Shown: one piece after another, positions 6,177 to 6,822 of the stretch | Numbering within the stretch: position 1 is the first letter of the stretch | Layout: every line of letters begins with the position of its first letter | Source of the DNA: Promethearchaeota archaeon | Lineage (GTDB): Archaea > Asgardarchaeota > Lokiarchaeia > Sigynarchaeales > SOKP01 | Length of the DNA stretch: 6,822 nt | Assembly: GCA_019894875.1 (NCBI GenBank) | Contig: JAGXNR010000142.1 | Coordinates: forward strand, 1-6,822 | Direction: 5' to 3' | The notes under the pieces: generated by a model | Told to the model about the DNA's origin: nothing | Databases searched by the model: none | What the model saw: the letters and a program-made list of their open reading frames with translations, nothing else | Position numbers and translations under genes: made by a program

Positions 6177-6822
6177 ATGGAGTTAGTAGACATTCTACAT
6201 GGAAGTTTTAGTTTGCTTTACGTTATAATTTCTTTTTCACTCGGATTAATAATACTTTTTAAATATTTTAAATTTAAGAATCGATTATATGTATTGGTTG
6301 GACTCACGTGGATTTTTCTTTCTTTTCCTTGGCTACCAGATTCAATTTCTTTCCTTTTGAACGTATTTGTTCAAACATCTTTAGCAAGTGAATGGTATTT
6401 TATTATCGGTAATATTTTTATCCCTATCGCGTTAATTTCATGGATTATTGCATATACGGACATGATCAATAGAGATAAACAGAAATTAACAGTTAGTATA
6501 ATTTTAATCTTTAGCCTAGTCTTTGAAATTATATTCTTTACCCTATTCTTCATGGATGTTGATTTAATAGGGTTGATTGATCCGTTGAGACCATTTAGTG
6601 CCGATCTTGGAGCTCTATTAATAGTTTTTCTATTAATAACAATGCTAATAATGCTTATTACCGGAGTTAAATTTTCTTTAAAATCAATTCAATCCGAAGA
6701 TAAAGAAATTAGGCTTAAAGGCAAACTTCTTCGAGTTGCTTTTATCGCATTTACTATTGCTGCTCTACTTGAGAAGACGGCGAGGTCTATCATGCTTGGA
6801 GTAGTTTTTCAAGATCCCACTG
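6177..6822 (+). CDS. Multi-pass membrane protein of unknown function (C-terminus beyond right edge)
   Basis: The frame is open from ATG 6177 to the window edge (215 complete codons, no stop), so the protein is cut. I do not recognise the family. Six hydrophobic segments are visible at about residues 11-28, 37-53, 73-93, 103-126, 142-164 and 187-210. They are separated by short loops: a basic loop FKYFKFKNR after the first, TDMINRDKQK after the third, and a charged loop SIQSEDKEIRLKGK after the fifth. The positive loops suggest those faces are cytoplasmic, which would put the N-terminus outside. No catalytic motif is visible. The layout resembles the N-terminal membrane part of sensor-like 6-7 segment proteins, but no signalling domain is in view. 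It is divergent from hypE and has its own TATA-like box, so nothing ties it to hydrogenase maturation. Codon use is AT-rich, like its neighbours. Confidence 0.8.
   Translation, partial: MELVDILHGSFSLLYVIISFSLGLIILFKYFKFKNRLYVLVGLTWIFLSFPWLPDSISFLLNVFVQTSLASEWYFIIGNIFIPIALISWIIAYTDMINRDKQKLTVSIILIFSLVFEIIFFTLFFMDVDLIGLIDPLRPFSADLGALLIVFLLITMLIMLITGVKFSLKSIQSEDKEIRLKGKLLRVAFIAFTIAALLEKTARSIMLGVVFQDPT

Noticed and set aside
6371..6553. 60-codon minus-strand frame in the membrane-protein gene
   Set aside because: Antisense to the long open plus-strand frame, with no ribosome site or recognisable features.

Overview
The window is strongly AT-rich. It reads as an archaeal chromosome fragment: TATA-like boxes lie upstream of genes, one Shine-Dalgarno is perfect while other starts have none, and the HypF variant motifs look archaeal. 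The base composition, the Cys-rich Fe-S protein and the unplaced multi-pass membrane protein would fit an Asgard (Lokiarchaeia-like) genome. That placement is an inference from style, not from a marker gene.

Layout. Four genes lie on the minus strand and one on the plus strand. In minus-strand transcription order they are hypE (4845-5897), hypD (3732-4832), a 350-base gap, hypF (958-3381), a 144-base gap, and a gene for a Cys-rich Fe-S protein cut by the left edge (1-813). The plus-strand gene (6177-6822) encodes an unrecognised membrane protein and is cut by the right edge. It is divergent from hypE across a roughly 280-base promoter region.

How the genes work together. HypF, HypE and HypD are three of the six core maturases of [NiFe]-hydrogenase. 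HypF moves a carbamoyl group from carbamoyl phosphate to the C-terminal Cys of HypE. HypE dehydrates it to a thiocyanate. HypD, with HypC, receives the cyanide on iron to build the Fe(CN)2CO moiety. hypE and hypD are clearly translated as a unit, because the hypD ribosome site abuts the hypE stop codon. hypF probably has its own promoter, since a hairpin plus T-run lies between it and hypD. hypC, hypA, hypB and the hydrogenase structural genes are not in the window. The Cys-rich protein downstream of hypF may be an electron carrier linked to the same metabolism, but only its position suggests this.

Most of the window is a recognisable maturation cluster. The oddest points are a CX7C in place of CX2C in the third zinc knuckle of HypF, and a short protein-like open stretch without a start codon in the hypD-hypF gap. 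I see no CRISPR array, RNA gene or insertion sequence.
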